Source: an uncultured Eubacteriales bacterium (lineage in GTDB: Bacteria > Bacillota > Clostridia > Monoglobales > Firm-18). From it: 17,766 bases of DNA. Numbering within the stretch: position 1 is the stretch's first letter; each line of letters starts with the position of its first letter. Positions 5,591 to 14,245 of this stretch are shown here, one piece after another. The stretch covers positions 1 through 17,766 of the forward strand of contig CAJLYO010000012.1 of NCBI GenBank assembly GCA_905210885.1. The letters run 5' to 3'. The translations under genes and the position numbers were made by a program. The notes under the pieces are model-generated. The model saw nothing but the letters and a program-made list of their open reading frames with translations, did not search any database and had not been told where the DNA came from.

Positions 5591-8500
5591 ATGCCACGTA
5601 ATAAAGATATCAAAAAAGTAATGGTAATCGGCTCGGGCCCGATAGTTATCGGTCAGGCGGCAGAGTTTGACTATGCCGGAACACAAGCCTGCCGTGCATT
5701 AAAGCAGGACGGAATTGAAGTTGTTTTGGTAAACTCCAACCCGGCAACCATTATGACGGACAGCGTTATGGCTGACGAAATCTACATAGAACCGTTAAAC
5801 CTTGACACTGTAAAAAGAATTATAGACAAGGAAAAACCGGACAGCCTCCTTTCAACCCTCGGCGGTCAGACCGGGCTTACTCTTTCCATGCAGCTTGCAA
5901 AGGAAGGATTTCTAAAAAAGCACGGCGTTAAGCTTTTGGGTGCAAATCCGGAAACAATCGATAAGGCAGAGGACAGGCAGATGTTTAAGGACACCATGCT
6001 TGAAATCGGCGAACCCGTTATTCCTTCCGAGGTTGTAACAGACATTGAATCCGCAGTGAAATTTGCCGATACAATCGGCTACCCCGTAATTGTCCGCCCG
6101 GCATTTACCTTAGGCGGAACAGGCGGCGGAATTGTTAATAATGAGGAGGAACTGCGCGAAATAGGTACAAACGGACTTCGCCTTTCCCCCATAACACAGA
6201 TTTTGATTGAAAAATGCATAGCCGGCTGGAAGGAAATCGAGTTTGAAGTAATGCGCGACAAAAAGGGCAATGCCATAACGGTGTGCAGCATGGAAAACTT
6301 CGACCCGGTAGGCGTTCACACAGGCGACAGTATTGTCGTGGCACCGTGCATGACTTTGTCCGACAAGGAATATCAGATGTTAAGAAGCGCGGCGCTTAAT
6401 ATTATCAACTCTCTCGGCGTTGTAGGCGGCTGTAACTGCCAGTTTGCCCTTCACCCGGACAGCTTTGAATACGCCGTAATTGAGGTTAATCCACGTGTTA
6501 GCCGTTCGTCCGCACTTGCCTCAAAGGCTACGGGATATCCTATCGCAAAGGTTGCCGCAAAGCTTGCTATCGGCTACACGCTGGACGAAATCACAAACGA
6601 CGTAACAGGCAAAACCTCGGCATGCTTTGAGCCTGCCCTTGACTACGCCGTAGTAAAATTCCCAAAATGGCCCTTTGATAAATTCGTTTATGCAAAAAGA
6701 CTTCTGGGCACGCAGATGAAGGCAACCGGCGAGGTTATGGCAATAGGCGTAAACTTTGAACAGGCGCTTATGAAGGCTGTGCGCGGTGCTGAAATCGGAC
6801 TTGACAACTTAAATCTTAAAATGATGGCGGAAATGACCGAGGACGAGCTAAAGCAGCAAATTGCTGTTTGTGACGACCAACGCCTTTTCGCAATATTTGC
6901 CGGAATCAAAAAGGGAATTTCTCTTGAATACATTCACGAAACCACCAAAATCGATATGTGGTTTTTATATAAACTGCGTAACCTTGCAAAGCTTGAATAC
7001 GAGCTTGAAAACACCGAGCTTTCGGACGAGCTGTATCTTAAAGCAAAAAAACTCGGTTACACCGATAAATCAATTGAAAGCATTTCAAAAAGCAGAGTTC
7101 CGTGCCACATAAGCGCCTCATACAGAATGGTTGACACCTGCGCCGCTGAATTTTCTGCGGAAACGCCGTATTTTTACTCGGCTGTGGGTGTTGAAAACGA
7201 AGCAGAGCAGTTTATAAACGAAAAGCGCGGCGATAAAAAGACAGTTATCGTTTTCGGCTCAGGCCCCATAAGAATAGGTCAGGGCATTGAGTTTGACTAC
7301 TCCTGTGTCCAGTGCGTATGGACGCTTAAAAAAGCCGGTTTTGACGTTGTTATCGTAAACAACAACCCCGAAACCGTTTCAACCGACTTTGATACCGCAG
7401 ACAGACTTTACTTGGAGCCGCTGACGCCGGAGGACGTAATGAACATAATCGAGGTTGAAAAACCTTACGGCGTTGTAGTCGCTTTCGGCGGACAAACTGC
7501 CATAAAGCTTACAAACTTTTTAACGGAGCACGGCATAAACATATTGGGCACCCAGGCGGACAGCATTGACGCGGCAGAGGACAGAGAACGTTTTGACGCA
7601 CTGCTTGAAAAGCTTAAAATCAAACGTCCCAAGGGCGAAACCATAATGACTGCCGAGGAAGCGCTGAAGGCAGCAGAACACATCGGCTATCCCGTTTTGC
7701 TCCGTCCGTCATACGTTTTGGGCGGTCAGAACATGATTATCGCCTTTAATGAAGCAGACGTTAAGGAATACATGAAAATTATTCTTTCTACAAACATTGA
7801 AAACCCCGTGCTTATTGACAAATACCTTATGGGCACGGAGCTCGAAATCGACGCAATATGCGATGGCGAAGATATCCTCGTTCCCGGAATTATGGAGCAC
7901 ATAGAGCGCGCCGGCATACACTCCGGCGACTCGATTGCGGTATATCCGGCTTGGAACATAAGCAACAGAATGCGTGAGCGTCTGCTTGAGCACACAAAAA
8001 ATCTTGCCCTTGCGTTAAAGACAAAAGGGCTTGTAAATATTCAGTACCTGATTTACGAGGACGAAATCTACGTAATAGAGGTTAACCCCCGTTCGTCAAG
8101 AACCATTCCGTACATTTCAAAGGTTACCGGCGTTCCTATGGTTGAGCTTGCCACAAGAGCCGCTTTGGGTGAAAAACTCCGCGACATGGGCTACGGCACG
8201 GGAATTTACAGAGAATCGGATTACGTTGCGGTAAAGGTTCCGGTATTCTCCTTTGAGAAACTTATTGACGTTGACGTTCACTTAGGTCCGGAAATGAAAT
8301 CCACCGGCGAAGTTTTGGGAGTTGGCAGAACCTTAAGGGAAGCGCTCTACAAGGGTTTGTCCGCTGCAGGCTACAGCCTAAAAAAACGCGGCGGTGTACT
8401 GTTTACAATCCGAGACAGCGACAAGGCGGAAATCGTGCTCACCGCGCGGAAGTTCTTTGACATGGGCTTTAAAATTTATGCAACCGAAGGTACGGCAAAG

Positions 8501-8794
8501 CTTTTAAACGCCGCCGGAATTGACACTCAGGTTGCATACAAGATTCACCAAAACAGTGAGTATAACATTGTTAACATGCTGGAGGAGGGCATTATAGACT
8601 ATGTTATTTCCACCTCCTCTAAAGGACGTATTCCCACATACGATAACGTTAAAATAAGGAGAAAGGCTGTCGAGCTCAGTATTCCGTGCCTTACCTCCGT
8701 TGACACGGCAAATGCAATCATTGACAGCTTAAACAGCGGATACTCCCTTTACACAACGGAAATAGTAGATATTAATACAATGAGGAAAAAGTGA
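5591..8794 (+). CDS. carB: Carbamoyl-phosphate synthase large subunit
   Basis: The 1067-residue protein has the full CarB layout. A first carboxyphosphate ATP-grasp half (about 1-400) opens GSGPIVIGQAAEFDYAGTQ. An oligomerisation linker (about 400-550) follows. A second carbamate-phosphorylating half (about 550-930) opens GSGPIRIGQGIEFDYS. The C-terminal MGS-like allosteric domain (about 930-1067) contains FKIYATEGTAKLL. The two halves are visibly homologous, as in all CarB proteins (E. coli CarB is 1073 residues). Both carry the VNPRVSRSSAL / VNPRSSRTIPY metal and ATP-binding signatures. It forms the synthetase with CarA. The ATG follows the carA stop with no gap, and AAGGAG lies 8 nt upstream inside carA, implying translational coupling. 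The next gene begins one base after its TGA, which is unusual for a secreted protein. Confidence 0.98.
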   Translation: MPRNKDIKKVMVIGSGPIVIGQAAEFDYAGTQACRALKQDGIEVVLVNSNPATIMTDSVMADEIYIEPLNLDTVKRIIDKEKPDSLLSTLGGQTGLTLSMQLAKEGFLKKHGVKLLGANPETIDKAEDRQMFKDTMLEIGEPVIPSEVVTDIESAVKFADTIGYPVIVRPAFTLGGTGGGIVNNEEELREIGTNGLRLSPITQILIEKCIAGWKEIEFEVMRDKKGNAITVCSMENFDPVGVHTGDSIVVAPCMTLSDKEYQMLRSAALNIINSLGVVGGCNCQFALHPDSFEYAVIEVNPRVSRSSALASKATGYPIAKVAAKLAIGYTLDEITNDVTGKTSACFEPALDYAVVKFPKWPFDKFVYAKRLLGTQMKATGEVMAIGVNFEQALMKAVRGAEIGLDNLNLKMMAEMTEDELKQQIAVCDDQRLFAIFAGIKKGISLEYIHETTKIDMWFLYKLRNLAKLEYELENTELSDELYLKAKKLGYTDKSIESISKSRVPCHISASYRMVDTCAAEFSAETPYFYSAVGVENEAEQFINEKRGDKKTVIVFGSGPIRIGQGIEFDYSCVQCVWTLKKAGFDVVIVNNNPETVSTDFDTADRLYLEPLTPEDVMNIIEVEKPYGVVVAFGGQTAIKLTNFLTEHGINILGTQADSIDAAEDRERFDALLEKLKIKRPKGETIMTAEEALKAAEHIGYPVLLRPSYVLGGQNMIIAFNEADVKEYMKIILSTNIENPVLIDKYLMGTELEIDAICDGEDILVPGIMEHIERAGIHSGDSIAVYPAWNISNRMRERLLEHTKNLALALKTKGLVNIQYLIYEDEIYVIEVNPRSSRTIPYISKVTGVPMVELATRAALGEKLRDMGYGTGIYRESDYVAVKVPVFSFEKLIDVDVHLGPEMKSTGEVLGVGRTLREALYKGLSAAGYSLKKRGGVLFTIRDSDKAEIVLTARKFFDMGFKIYATEGTAKLLNAAGIDTQVAYKIHQNSEYNIVNMLEEGIIDYVISTSSKGRIPTYDNVKIRRKAVELSIPCLTSVDTANAIIDSLNSGYSLYTTEIVDINTMRKK

Positions 8795-8795
8795 T

Positions 8796-11486
8796 ATGAA
8801 AAAGATAATTTCTTTACTTATTTGCTTACTTTGGGCACTGCCTGCATTTGCAGACAGTGCCCCCTCCGCTGCCGCTCTTAAATTTTCACCTACCGGCGGC
8901 GGTACCTTTATTTACTGCAACAACCGCGAGTCGGTAACTGCGGATATGCTTTCGGACAAATCCAACCCAAAGCCGCAATACATAATGAACAACCCGGATT
9001 TAACCGCCGGAAAGTATTCTCTTTACGTTTCTCTTTTAAACCATACCGAAACAAAAAATGCAGAGGGCAGAATTACAAAAACGGGTTTTGACATTGAAGC
9101 CGACGCATACTTAAGAGCAAAAGCCGACACGGTTTTAAAGATAACGGCGGCAGGCTTTGAAGTGCCGTCAATTACGGAAACGTACGCAAACGGCGCACTC
9201 AGCCGAAACGAAGGGGACTGGAGCTGCATAAAAGCTATTGCCGACTATACCGGACGCGAAATAAAAAGCGTACGCGGCGAAGGCGCATACACCCCCGACC
9301 CCATAGATGAAATCACGGTTACCCTAAAGCGGGGCGAGGTGACATGGCTCAGCAAATACCTTAAAAATTACACTGCGGCAAGCTGGCTTAAACCAATACA
9401 TATATTGTGCGACTTTGAGATACAAAGCGGCAGCATAGACTTAAACATCGCTGCGTTAAAATCAGACGGTGCAGTAGGCGACAGAAGCCGCCACGATGGC
9501 AACGCCGCCTTCGGAAAATACGTACGCGACAGGCAATACAAGGGCATTGCAGACACCTTGCCGTATATGTATTCCGACAAGTTAAGCTACATAATTGACG
9601 ACACCGTAAGGGACGGGACGGAGCTTCCGGTCACAGTTTACAATCAGTACAAGCCCTCCGGAAGCACCCTTACACACTGGTTTACGCACTTAAATCCTCT
9701 GGAGGACATATGGTCGCGCGAGCAGTGCGCACAATCCGACATGATAGAGCTTTATTACAACGACCCGTCAAAGCTTGCAAACTACGGTGCACTTGTCCCC
9801 TCAAGCAAAAAAAGCAGAACGTGGTATTTTGACGTATACCACAGCGACCTTACAAGCTACGGCGGCGACGACAAAAAGGGCGCGGCAAATTTCAGACCGA
9901 ACGACACATTAAGCTCAAAAAATGAAAACACCGGCTCTGCCTGCAACTTAGGTAACTACGGAGTGTTTGTAAATTATCATGTTGAAATTAAAAACAACGG
10001 CAACGCGGACAGATATTTCAACTACCGCCTGCGCACCACGGCAAACAATGTGGTAAGCCTAAAAAATGCCGACGGAACCTACGCCTTGCCTTATTCGGTG
10101 TACAAGGGTCAGACCGATGAAAAGCGCACCGACACCATGGCAAGCCTTATTCTCCCCGCCGGAGAAACAACGGAATTTTACGTTGAAGTGCTGCTTCCCA
10201 TGAATAACCCCGGCGGTATGGAAAACAGCTTTATGATAACGGACGGCGCACCAAAAACATACGAAGACAAAACCGACGGCAGCACAACCCTTTCCGAGGA
10301 TAACTTTACCGGAAAAGAATACTATCGCTGGACGGCGGACAGCATTATAACCCATACAAACGGCGGTGAAAGAACATATCCCTTAACGGAAAAGACGAAA
10401 AAAGCCTTTGAAGGCAACCACACAAGCTACAAAATCACGGCAGCCGGCAGCGGATATATCGCACGATTTGCGGCATTCCAGTCGAATCCGTCCTACTACT
10501 CCGACATGCTTAAATATTATAAAAAGATGTATATTTTAGACAGCACATTTAATGTGGTTTCCGTTTCGGAGTTCCCGGCGTTTGTGTCAGACGCATCATA
10601 CGCAAACGGGGTTTATTATGCAAAATCCGATAAAATATACTATTCCGCAGACGGCAACAACTGGACCGAGGCAAAATCCGTTCCGGCAGTCCCCGTATCA
10701 AACGGCGGCGGTATTTCCTATGCGGCGGACGGCGAAAAATACTATTTATCGTCACAGCCCGACGGCTTTATGCCGATAAAATATAACGGTGAAAAGCCTG
10801 ATTTTATTGAAGTTTTCGGCGATTATTACTGCTACGCCTCGGGAAACACGCTTTATGCGTCAAAAGACGGAATGTACTATACAAAACAGGAATTTCCCGA
10901 AACGGTCAAGACAGCCGCATACATTGACGGACAGCTTACCGTAAACGGCAAATACACCTTCAGCGAGAATGTCACAAAGAACCGTATCGTTACCGTTAAC
11001 GGCACGGCATACAAATTTAAAACGGCGCCTGTGGGCGAAAAACTGCCGTTAAAAGAGGTTATGGAGGCGCTTAACGCACGTGTTATGTGGGACGACAGCG
11101 CAAATGCCGTAACCGTTGCATATAACGGAAAATCATACGTGTTCCCGGAAAACGGCGGCGAAATCACCGTGACAAACGGAGTTTCCTTTATAACCTGTGA
11201 CAATCTGGCACAGATTTTCGGTGTTAAGGTTTCCGCTGACGAAAATATAATTACCGTAACAGGCGACAGCGACACGGTAATAGAAAGCGAATACTACAGC
11301 GGCTTTGAAGTACCCGAAATAACCGCACAGACAGCCGTAAACTTGGCAAAAGCGTTTGGCATGCAAGGCGAGCTGACAGCAGAGCTTAACGAAAACAGCG
11401 GATACTGGGAAATCAAAAACGCCGATGTAACGGTAATGGCAATCAAAAAATCAGACGGAAAAATTATAGTAAAAAAGGGGCAATGA
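8796..11486 (+). CDS. Secreted protein with C-terminal copper-amine-oxidase-like stalk domain, function unknown
   Basis: The 896-residue protein starts with a classical signal peptide: KK, a hydrophobic run, and probable cleavage after AFA at residue 19. There is no lipobox. About 500 residues of no recognised family follow, rich in Asn, Thr, Tyr and short beta strands. Around residues 590-720 are repeats like short-bladed sensor or sialidase-type loops (YYSADGNNWT, LYASKDGMYY; Asp-box-like). Near residues 735-828 is a stalk domain common in Firmicute surface proteins, with the hallmark LPLKEVMEALNARVMWDD. The last 50 residues resemble a PepSY-like unit (W-EIKNADVTVMAI---DGKIIVKKG). No LPXTG, SLH or C-terminal membrane anchor is visible. 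GAGG lies 10 nt before the ATG, inside carB. The 1-nt gap to carB suggests cotranscription, but a link to nitrogen metabolism is unproven. Its TGA lies in the loop of the terminator hairpin. Confidence 0.8.
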   Translation: MKKIISLLICLLWALPAFADSAPSAAALKFSPTGGGTFIYCNNRESVTADMLSDKSNPKPQYIMNNPDLTAGKYSLYVSLLNHTETKNAEGRITKTGFDIEADAYLRAKADTVLKITAAGFEVPSITETYANGALSRNEGDWSCIKAIADYTGREIKSVRGEGAYTPDPIDEITVTLKRGEVTWLSKYLKNYTAASWLKPIHILCDFEIQSGSIDLNIAALKSDGAVGDRSRHDGNAAFGKYVRDRQYKGIADTLPYMYSDKLSYIIDDTVRDGTELPVTVYNQYKPSGSTLTHWFTHLNPLEDIWSREQCAQSDMIELYYNDPSKLANYGALVPSSKKSRTWYFDVYHSDLTSYGGDDKKGAANFRPNDTLSSKNENTGSACNLGNYGVFVNYHVEIKNNGNADRYFNYRLRTTANNVVSLKNADGTYALPYSVYKGQTDEKRTDTMASLILPAGETTEFYVEVLLPMNNPGGMENSFMITDGAPKTYEDKTDGSTTLSEDNFTGKEYYRWTADSIITHTNGGERTYPLTEKTKKAFEGNHTSYKITAAGSGYIARFAAFQSNPSYYSDMLKYYKKMYILDSTFNVVSVSEFPAFVSDASYANGVYYAKSDKIYYSADGNNWTEAKSVPAVPVSNGGGISYAADGEKYYLSSQPDGFMPIKYNGEKPDFIEVFGDYYCYASGNTLYASKDGMYYTKQEFPETVKTAAYIDGQLTVNGKYTFSENVTKNRIVTVNGTAYKFKTAPVGEKLPLKEVMEALNARVMWDDSANAVTVAYNGKSYVFPENGGEITVTNGVSFITCDNLAQIFGVKVSADENIITVTGDSDTVIESEYYSGFEVPEITAQTAVNLAKAFGMQGELTAELNENSGYWEIKNADVTVMAIKKSDGKIIVKKGQ

Positions 11487-11497
11487 GCCCCTTTTTT
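11471..11497. terminator. Perfect bidirectional intrinsic terminator between convergent genes
   Basis: AAAAAAGGGGC (11471-11481), loop AATGA, and GCCCCTTTTTT (11487-11497) form an 11-bp perfect stem with an A-tract on one side and a T-tract on the other. It can therefore terminate the carAB/stalk transcript on the + strand and the fucosidase transcript on the - strand. The TGA of the stalk gene forms most of the loop, and the stop codon of the fucosidase (11496-11498 on the - strand) sits at the distal edge of the stem. Confidence 0.92.
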
Positions 11498-12794
11498 ATT
11501 TTAATATTATCTCAATTACAGGCACAACCACATCCGGTTTAACCGCAGGCAATTTAAATGATACAGAGCCGTCCTTCTCCCCGTCAAATAAAATCTCGCT
11601 GCCGTCGTGCAAAAACTGAGCATATTCAACCTTACCGTCAAGGTTTTTGACACTGATTTTACCGAACGGATATTTTTGCAAATGTAAGTACAGGCGCTTT
11701 GACTCGGTGCTTTGAGTAAGTGCCGTGCCGCCGGGCGCAGAAAACTCCGGCTCCGACATTGTGCAGCCGTAAACGGCTCTGCTGTTATATTTCATCCACT
11801 TTGCATATACCCCCAGGGCATTTTCCGCACGGCTGTCGAGATATCCCCGGGCAGTCGGACCCACGTTCATAATAAGATTTCCGCCCAATGCAACGGTATC
11901 GATAAGCAAATTTATAAGCATCTCCGGCGACTTCCACGTCATTTCGTCCCTGTAATATCCCCACGAACCCGAAAAGGTCTGGCACGCCTCCCATGTTAAA
12001 AGCTCGTCTGTTTTTTCGTCTTTAACCCACTCTGTTGGCTGGAACTGCTCCGGCGTCCACAAATCCTGGTCAATATCGGTACGGTTATTGATTATTATAT
12101 CAGGCTGTATTTTTCTGATAGTTTCAATAAGCTTTTCGCTTTCCCATTCGTTCTTTGATTTGAAGCCGCCATACTGCATCCACTTTTTGGGTTTAAACTC
12201 GGGCATTGCCTTTGCGGTATACGAAAAATCAAACCATATTACATCGATTTTTCCGTAGTTGGTTAAAAGCTCCGTCACCTGGTCACGCATATACTTTGCA
12301 TATTTTTTCATATCTCTCCCTTTATCCAGCTCCTCCGCATTTTCGTCATCACGCCGCGGATGCATAACATCAATCGGAAAATCCGGGTGATGCCAGTCAA
12401 TAAGTGAATAGTAAAAGCCTACATGCAGACCGGCTTTGCGAAATGCCTCCGCATACTCCCATATGATATCCTTTCCGTAAGGAGTATTTGTAACCTTGTA
12501 ATCCGTGTACTTTGTATCAAAGAGGCAAAAGCCCTCATGGTGCTTTGCAGTCATAACCACATACTTCATGCCTGCCGCCTTTGCCTGTGCCGCCCACTCC
12601 TCCGGGTCGTACATATCGGGGTTAAACTGCCGGAAATATTCATCGTACTTTTCCTTCGGAATACTCTCGCGGTACTTAACCCACTCGTGACGTCCGGGCA
12701 GCGAGTAAAGCCCGAAATGGATAAACATACCGAATCTGTCATGGGTAAACCACGCCGTGTCCCCGGCGGTTTTCCGTGTTTTATAGCTTGTCAT
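11496..12794 (-). CDS. GH29 alpha-L-fucosidase, cytoplasmic
   Basis: This 432-residue glycoside hydrolase removes terminal alpha-L-fucose from oligosaccharides by a retaining mechanism. Family GH29 signatures are clear: RFGMFIHFGLYSLPGRHEW near residues 20-38, the KHHEGFCLFDT substrate-binding stretch near 84-94, GFYYSLIDWHHPDF near 127-140, and the nucleophile motif KIDVIWFDFS with D189. A later stretch reads NLIMNVGPTARG. The acid/base residue cannot be fixed by eye in this family. No signal peptide is present, so it acts in the cytoplasm on imported oligosaccharides. It is shorter than exported fucosidases because it has no C-terminal carbohydrate-binding module, only a small beta-sandwich tail. 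The ATG has GGAGG 8 nt upstream. It is a single-gene unit, divergent from an AraC regulator that probably controls it. No fucose isomerase, kinase or transporter is in the window. Confidence 0.93.
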   Translation of the reverse strand: MTSYKTRKTAGDTAWFTHDRFGMFIHFGLYSLPGRHEWVKYRESIPKEKYDEYFRQFNPDMYDPEEWAAQAKAAGMKYVVMTAKHHEGFCLFDTKYTDYKVTNTPYGKDIIWEYAEAFRKAGLHVGFYYSLIDWHHPDFPIDVMHPRRDDENAEELDKGRDMKKYAKYMRDQVTELLTNYGKIDVIWFDFSYTAKAMPEFKPKKWMQYGGFKSKNEWESEKLIETIRKIQPDIIINNRTDIDQDLWTPEQFQPTEWVKDEKTDELLTWEACQTFSGSWGYYRDEMTWKSPEMLINLLIDTVALGGNLIMNVGPTARGYLDSRAENALGVYAKWMKYNSRAVYGCTMSEPEFSAPGGTALTQSTESKRLYLHLQKYPFGKISVKNLDGKVEYAQFLHDGSEILFDGEKDGSVSFKLPAVKPDVVVPVIEIILK

Positions 12795-12814
12795 TTAACA
12801 TACCTCCCAAATCA

Positions 12815-12843
12815 TTGACTTTTTTCTTATAATAGCATATAAT
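12815..12843 (+). promoter_or_regulatory. Sigma-A promoter of the AraC-family gene
   Basis: TTGACT (12815-12820) and a consensus TATAAT (12838-12843) are spaced by 17 nt. Transcription would start near 12850, giving a leader of about 42 nt that contains the GGAGGA ribosome site at 12880-12885. The promoter is predicted from sequence alone. Confidence 0.8.
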
Positions 12844-12857
12844 TAAGAAACAGTGAA
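12829..12857 (-). promoter_or_regulatory. Candidate promoter of the fucosidase gene, interleaved with the araC promoter
   Basis: Read on the - strand, TTCACT (12852-12857) and TATTAT (12829-12834) are separated by 17 nt. The -35 is a weak match, as expected for an activator-dependent promoter. Its -10 falls in the spacer of the divergent promoter, so the two polymerases cannot both occupy the site. Transcription would start near 12822, with a leader of about 28 nt. Confidence 0.5.
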
Positions 12858-12891
12858 TAGACGTATTATCTAAAAACATGGAGGATTTAAC

Positions 12892-13623
12892 ATGTATGTA
12901 TCGAAAAATGCGTTAATGATGCATGATTTAAGCAAGCTTGACATGAACATTCTTGATTTCAGATACGCTGCTCTTGACGCCGAATGGCATAACAGGGACG
13001 TTTTGGATTTGTTCACCCGTATTTATTGCATAACAAGCGGCAGCGGTCATATACTGACAGATAATAAAGCCTTAGAGCTTGTCCCGGGAAACATTTACAT
13101 AGTACCTGCCGGGCTTAATTTTTCCTATTACTGCACCGATTTTATTGTTATAAAAAACGCATGGGAAATAACGGACACCCTGTCCGCGCTTTTTAACTCG
13201 CAAAACACCGCCGCCTGTGCAAAAACCAAAAGTATCGTTTGGGATATTATTAACACGGGACTTAAGCTTACGGGCATGGACACCCATAAAATAAAGGAAT
13301 ATTCTCCGATTACGGAAAAATGTCTTAAATACATTAATAAGCACTTGAAAAATACTCTTTCATACGAGAAAATTGCGGCGGCTCTTTTCGTTTCGCCAAG
13401 CACTCTTGCCGCGAAATTCAAACAGGAAATCGGTTTTCCTTTGGGCAAATATATAAATGACAGAATAATGTACGAGGCGGAAATTAAGCTTAAAAAGACA
13501 GACGTGTCAATAAAAGAAATAAGCGAAATGTTCGGTTTTTGCGACCAATTCTACTTTTCAAGAAAATTTGCCGCCTTTTACGGACTGCCGCCGAGAGAGT
13601 ACCGAAAAAAGAATTTTATATAA
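12892..13623 (+). CDS. AraC-family transcriptional regulator, probable controller of the fucosidase
   Basis: This 243-residue regulator has a short N-terminal cupin-like sensing domain (about 15-95), visible as YCITSGSGHILT and LVPGNIYIVPAGL. Its C-terminal AraC double helix-turn-helix lies at about 140-240. The first HTH reads LSYEKIAAALFVSPSTLAAKFKQEIG. The second reads SIKEISEMFGFCDQFYFSRKFAAFYGLPPREYR, the most conserved part of the family. At about 243 residues it is short for the family (about 280-300), and the N-domain is compact. The ATG is supported by GGAGGA 6 nt upstream. It is divergent from the fucosidase with 97 bp between the starts, the standard layout for a local sugar-responsive regulator; the ligand (fucose or a fucosyl-oligosaccharide) is inferred. 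No clear terminator follows it. Confidence 0.9.
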   Translation: MYVSKNALMMHDLSKLDMNILDFRYAALDAEWHNRDVLDLFTRIYCITSGSGHILTDNKALELVPGNIYIVPAGLNFSYYCTDFIVIKNAWEITDTLSALFNSQNTAACAKTKSIVWDIINTGLKLTGMDTHKIKEYSPITEKCLKYINKHLKNTLSYEKIAAALFVSPSTLAAKFKQEIGFPLGKYINDRIMYEAEIKLKKTDVSIKEISEMFGFCDQFYFSRKFAAFYGLPPREYRKKNFI

Positions 13624-13624
13624 A

Positions 13625-13655
13625 TGAAACCTTTTTGCTTTCAAAGGGATATATA
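13625..13655 (+). promoter_or_regulatory. Candidate ECF-sigma autoregulatory promoter
   Basis: TGAAAC followed by CTTTTT (13625-13636) resembles the AAC-type -35 of Firmicute ECF sigma promoters such as those of SigW/SigM. About 16 nt further on, GGATATATATAG occupies the -10 region but lacks a clear CGT core. It lies directly upstream of the sigma gene, where an autoregulated promoter would be expected. The -10 is not convincing, so this is only a candidate. Confidence 0.35.
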
Positions 13656-13668
13656 TAGGTGTAAAGAC

Positions 13669-13691
13669 TAAAAGCTTTTAACTTTGCAAAG
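13669..13691. repeat. Two adjacent perfect palindromes in the sigma-gene leader
   Basis: TAAAAGCTTTTA (13669-13680) and CTTTGCAAAG (13682-13691) are perfect 12-bp and 10-bp palindromes one base apart, just upstream of the sigma-factor ribosome site. Neither is followed by a T-tract, so they are not terminators. They could be operator half-sites or chance AT-rich symmetry. The interval 13624-13705 holds no gene. Confidence 0.4.
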
Positions 13692-13705
13692 AAAGCAGGT
13701 TTAAA

Positions 13706-14245
13706 ATGGCAGATGAAGCAAAGCTGCTTTTGCGGCTTAAGAACAAAGAACATAATTCAATCAACGAGGCAATAAGCATCTACACTCCGTATTTGAGTAC
13801 GGTTTTGTACAACATGGCGGGAAACAGACTGCCCAAAGAGGACATTGAGGAAATAGTGTCTGATGTATTTATTGTCCTGTGGCAAAATGCCGGCGTTATC
13901 GATTCGCAAAAAGGCACTTTAAGGTCATACATTGCCGCCGCTGCCCGAAATTTTGCGCTGAAACGTTTAAACAAGCAAACGAATTACACTTCTCTTGACG
14001 ATATCGAGTTGTCCGACGAATCGTCGGCTGTGGAAAAAGGCTTAACAAGCACCGCTGTATGGGACGCTGTTATGAGCCTTGGCGAGCCGGACAGCGAAAT
14101 TTTTGTACGGCACTACAAATTCGGCGAAAGGCTTAAAGATATTTCAAAAGAAATGGGAATTAATTTATCTACCGTAAAAACCAGGCTTTCGAGAGGCAAG
14201 AAAAAACTAAAAAATATTTTATCAGATGCGGAGGAAACGTTATGA
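13706..14245 (+). CDS. RNA polymerase sigma factor, ECF (sigma-70 family)
   Basis: The 179 residues carry sigma region 2 (about 20-90) and region 4 (about 118-175), with no region 1 or 3, the layout of ECF sigma factors. Region 2 shows PKEDIEEIVSDVFIVLWQN and KGTLRSYIAAAARNFALKRL, which bind core polymerase and the -10 element. Region 4 shows DSEIFVRHYKFGERLKDISKEMGINLSTVKTRLSRGKKKLK, the helix-turn-helix for -35 recognition. The protein is cytoplasmic. The ATG follows a moderate AAAGCAGG site. Its stop overlaps the next start as ATGA, so both proteins are made in a fixed ratio, typical of sigma/anti-sigma pairs. The signal it answers is unknown; control by the membrane partner is inferred. 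Confidence 0.92.
   Translation: MADEAKLLLRLKNKEHNSINEAISIYTPYLSTVLYNMAGNRLPKEDIEEIVSDVFIVLWQNAGVIDSQKGTLRSYIAAAARNFALKRLNKQTNYTSLDDIELSDESSAVEKGLTSTAVWDAVMSLGEPDSEIFVRHYKFGERLKDISKEMGINLSTVKTRLSRGKKKLKNILSDAEETL

Noticed and set aside
7465..7995. Overlapping open frames opposite carB
   Set aside because: They are complementary-strand shadows of a highly conserved ATP-grasp coding region with no start signals.
12423..12818. 131-codon open frame on the + strand antisense to the fucosidase
   Set aside because: It is a shadow of a strongly conserved GH29 gene, has no ribosome site of note, and reads into the divergent promoter region.
13624..13705. Terminator for the AraC gene
   Set aside because: The palindromes here lack a GC-rich stem and a T-tract, so an intrinsic terminator is not supported.
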